Of a stretch of 44,738 bases of DNA, positions 43,101-44,738 are shown piece by piece (within the stretch, counting starts at the first letter, position 1; each line of letters starts with the position of its first letter). The position numbers and the translations under genes were made by a program. The notes beneath the pieces were generated by a model. It had not been told where the DNA came from. It ran no database searches and saw nothing but the letters and a program-made list of their open reading frames with translations. This DNA is from an uncultured Prolixibacteraceae bacterium (GTDB lineage: Bacteria; Bacteroidota; Bacteroidia; Bacteroidales; Prolixibacteraceae): assembly GCA_913063265.1 (NCBI GenBank), contig CAJXZG010000039.1, forward strand, positions 1 to 44,738. The letters are read 5' to 3'.

Positions 43101-43350
43101 ACGCTCAAGATTCAGACCAATTTTAATGACTGCCTTTTCATTCATACTTGGCATTTTCCCGCTTGTAGTTGCATCAGGTTCAGGCGCTGAAGCACGAAAA
43201 GTAATGGGTATGGCACTTCTCGGAGGAATGACATTGGCAACCTTACTTGGCGTATTCTTTTACCCCATGCTTTTTGTGTTTATTGGTAAAATTGCCGGCT
43301 ATGAAAAAAAGCGGGATTTGAAAGCAGCACACTCAGAACAAAACAAATGA
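40189..43350 (+). pseudogene. RND efflux pump (AcrB/MexB-like), interrupted by one in-frame amber codon
   Basis: The frame from 40189 to 43350 covers 1054 codons and aligns along its length with HAE1-type RND pumps: ENFFVHRPIVAMV-like start, GLPIEQYPNLTPP near 28, porter domains, TM4 charged residues in GIVVDDAIVVVEA, and LVGMAAKNAILIVEFA near the end. A TAG at 40924-40926 (codon 246, in MPERFN-stop-PEEFGEIV) is the only break, and the frame is the same on both sides. A single C-to-T change from CAG would explain it. The downstream part could restart at a GTG at 40951. Without readthrough the pump is inactive. Sequencing error is the alternative. Confidence 0.9.
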
Positions 43351-43378
43351 AGAACCTTACAATACAAAAAAGACATAA

Positions 43379-44677
43379 ATGAAACGAAATAGAACATATA
43401 ATTTAACCGTTTTTGTTGCGCTTTTACTGTTGGCAAGCAGTTGCATGGTTGGACCTAATTTTCAGGAAGCGGCAGTTGAAGCACCAGAAAGCTATCGCTT
43501 TCAGGATACTACTGCAACAAAAAGCGACACTGTGAACTGGCAGGTACTATTTAACGATCCGGTTTTGGCAACCTTAATCGATTCAGCTATGGCCAATAAT
43601 CTCGACCGGCTAATGGCTGTTTCAAGCATAAATGAAGCACGAGCTTATCTGGGCATGGCCAAAGCCGATTTATATCCGCATATTTCTTATTCTGGCTCGT
43701 TGGCCTACGGAAATTCACAAGCCCCTTCCCTGTCGGCCATGTCGTCGTTAAATGCCGTGGCCAATGTTAACTGGGAAATTGATTTTTGGGGCAAATACCG
43801 AAGAGCAACCGAAGCTGCAAAGGCAGACTTGCTTGCCTCTGAATTTGGACTAAAAGCATTGGAACTAAGTCTGGTGACACAAGTAGCCACTACTTATCAC
43901 ACCTTGCTCGATTACAGGAACAGACTGGAAATAGCACAAAGAACACTGGAATCAAGAACTGAATCATCCCGTATTATTCGCGAACGTTTTGATAAAGGTA
44001 TAGTTCCGGAAATTGATGTAAACCAGGCAGAAATTCAGGAAGCAACTGCGGCAGCTTCTATTCCGGTTTACGAACGCTCCATTGCCTATACTGAAAATGC
44101 ACTTAGTGTTTTAATAGGAGAAAATCCGATGCCGATTATAACAGAAACTTCGCTTGAAGAGCTTCCGTTTCCGGCGGTAGTTCCTTCAGGATTACCCTCG
44201 GAATTATTGGAGCGCCGCCCCGACATATTACAGGCTGAACAAATGCTTAAAGCCCAAAATGCGCGTATTGGTGTGGCTCAGGCAATGCGTTTCCCATCAA
44301 TTAGTTTAACCGGATTGTTAGGGCTTGCCAGTGCCGATCTGGCGGATTTTAACTCGGATGACGCATTTATTGGCTCGCTGGGTGCCGATTTATTTGGCCC
44401 CGTTTTTCAGTTTGGAAAAAATAAACGACGGGTAGAAGCACAACGCGAGGTTACCGAACAAATGAAGTTTAACTACGAAAAGGCCGTATTAAATGCTTTT
44501 CGCGAAACAGAAGATGCCCTTGTTTTCATTAGTACAACAAGCCGGGAACTTGAATTTGTTAGTAAACAGCTTGAAGCATCGAAAAATGCTGCAGAACTGT
44601 CGCGCCAACGATACGATGGAGGAGTTACGAGCTATCTTGAAGTACTGGATGCCGAGCGCGTGGAGACTGTAAAATAA
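43379..44677 (+). pseudogene. Outer-membrane efflux factor (TolC/NodT/OprM-like), C-terminally truncated
   Basis: A 432-residue lipoprotein (signal LLLLASSC, Cys22; then MVGPNFQ) with two OEP repeats: NWEIDFWGKYRRATEAAKADLLASEFG near 140 and LFGPVFQFGKNKRRVEAQREV near 340. Relatives run to about 460-475 residues, continuing after YLEVLDAER with a helix rich in Ala and Leu and a LYKALGGGW-type end. Here the frame diverges right after DAER, adding only VETVK before a stop. The divergence point coincides with the probable start of an insertion sequence (about 44663). It lies 28 bp after the pump gene. Function is probably lost. Confidence 0.8.
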
Positions 44678-44738
44678 ACTCTGTCTATAAGTTTAAAACA
44701 TTTAATATTGCAACTTATGACAGACAGGAAAAAAGAAT
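44663..44738 (+). mobile_element. Probable left end of an insertion sequence inside the outer-membrane factor gene
   Basis: From about 44663 (GAGACTGTAAAATAAACTCT) the sequence no longer resembles the efflux gene. After an AT-rich 54 bp a new frame opens at 44717 (ATG, MTDRKKE) and runs off the window. A GAGACTGT-type end followed by a short leader and a transposase start would fit an IS256-like or similar element, but this is from memory only; the other end and target duplication lie outside. Confidence 0.4.

Overview
The window looks like a chromosomal piece of a low-GC, Gram-negative member of the Bacteroidota, probably class Bacteroidia and perhaps a Marinilabiliales/Prolixibacteraceae-type organism. 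That placement rests on family recall, not on a search. Supporting signs are Bacteroidota-type promoters (-7 element TAnnTTTG) upstream of several genes, few Shine-Dalgarno sequences, Bacteroidota-typical families (DUF4199, DPP4-type S9 peptidase, YdeI-like proteins), the gene order thrS-infC-rpmI-rplT, many lipoprotein signals, and an outer-membrane RND efflux system. No tRNA, rRNA or CRISPR array was seen.

Layout. (1) 1-5.4 kb, minus strand: a flippase, then a tight run of four genes: DegT aminotransferase, U32-like TIM-barrel protein, D-2-hydroxyacid dehydrogenase, and an MmgE/PrpD protein cut by the window edge. This looks like an uncharacterised small-molecule pathway beside envelope-sugar genes. 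(2) 5.4-6.6 kb: an orphan IS3-type OrfA and about 0.9 kb of AT-rich DNA without genes. (3) 6.6-11.3 kb: a sodium/solute symporter, an SDR + VOC pair, and a lipoprotein aldose 1-epimerase. (4) 11.3-15.9 kb, minus strand: a compact double-glycine peptide (class IIb bacteriocin-like) operon. It holds an HlyD adaptor, a C39-peptidase ABC exporter, a small HTH protein, two GG-leader peptides with GxxxG motifs, and a 44-residue membrane protein too short for routine gene calling. (5) 16.2-26.2 kb: housekeeping and accessory genes: sdaA, a truncated GH127-like lipoprotein, a MATE pump, DUF4199, YdeI-like, DUF2891, a non-canonical SDR, an M1 peptidase and a C59 acylase. (6) 26.3-30.4 kb, minus strand: a sulfur redox cassette of an octaheme cytochrome c (OTR family), a cytochrome b and two YeeE/YedE thiosulfate-type channels, one fused to a rhodanese-like domain. 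(7) 30.7-34 kb, minus strand: thrS-infC-rpmI-rplT. (8) 34.3-38.7 kb: chorismate mutase + aldolase, DPP4-like peptidase, DUF502. (9) 39-44.7 kb: an RND efflux operon.

Most notable observations. The peptide operon is complete and has an unusual, acidic peptide pair. A 66-bp copy of the 3' end of rplT lies at the far end of the sulfur redox cassette, so the cassette is bracketed by direct repeats of the rplT tail, as if it had been inserted there. infC has no ATG/GTG/TTG start compatible with a full N-terminus and appears to start at AUU (or AUA) behind a strong Shine-Dalgarno. The efflux operon carries two separate lesions: an in-frame amber codon in the pump gene, and loss of the outer-membrane factor's C-terminus where a probable insertion sequence begins at the window edge.
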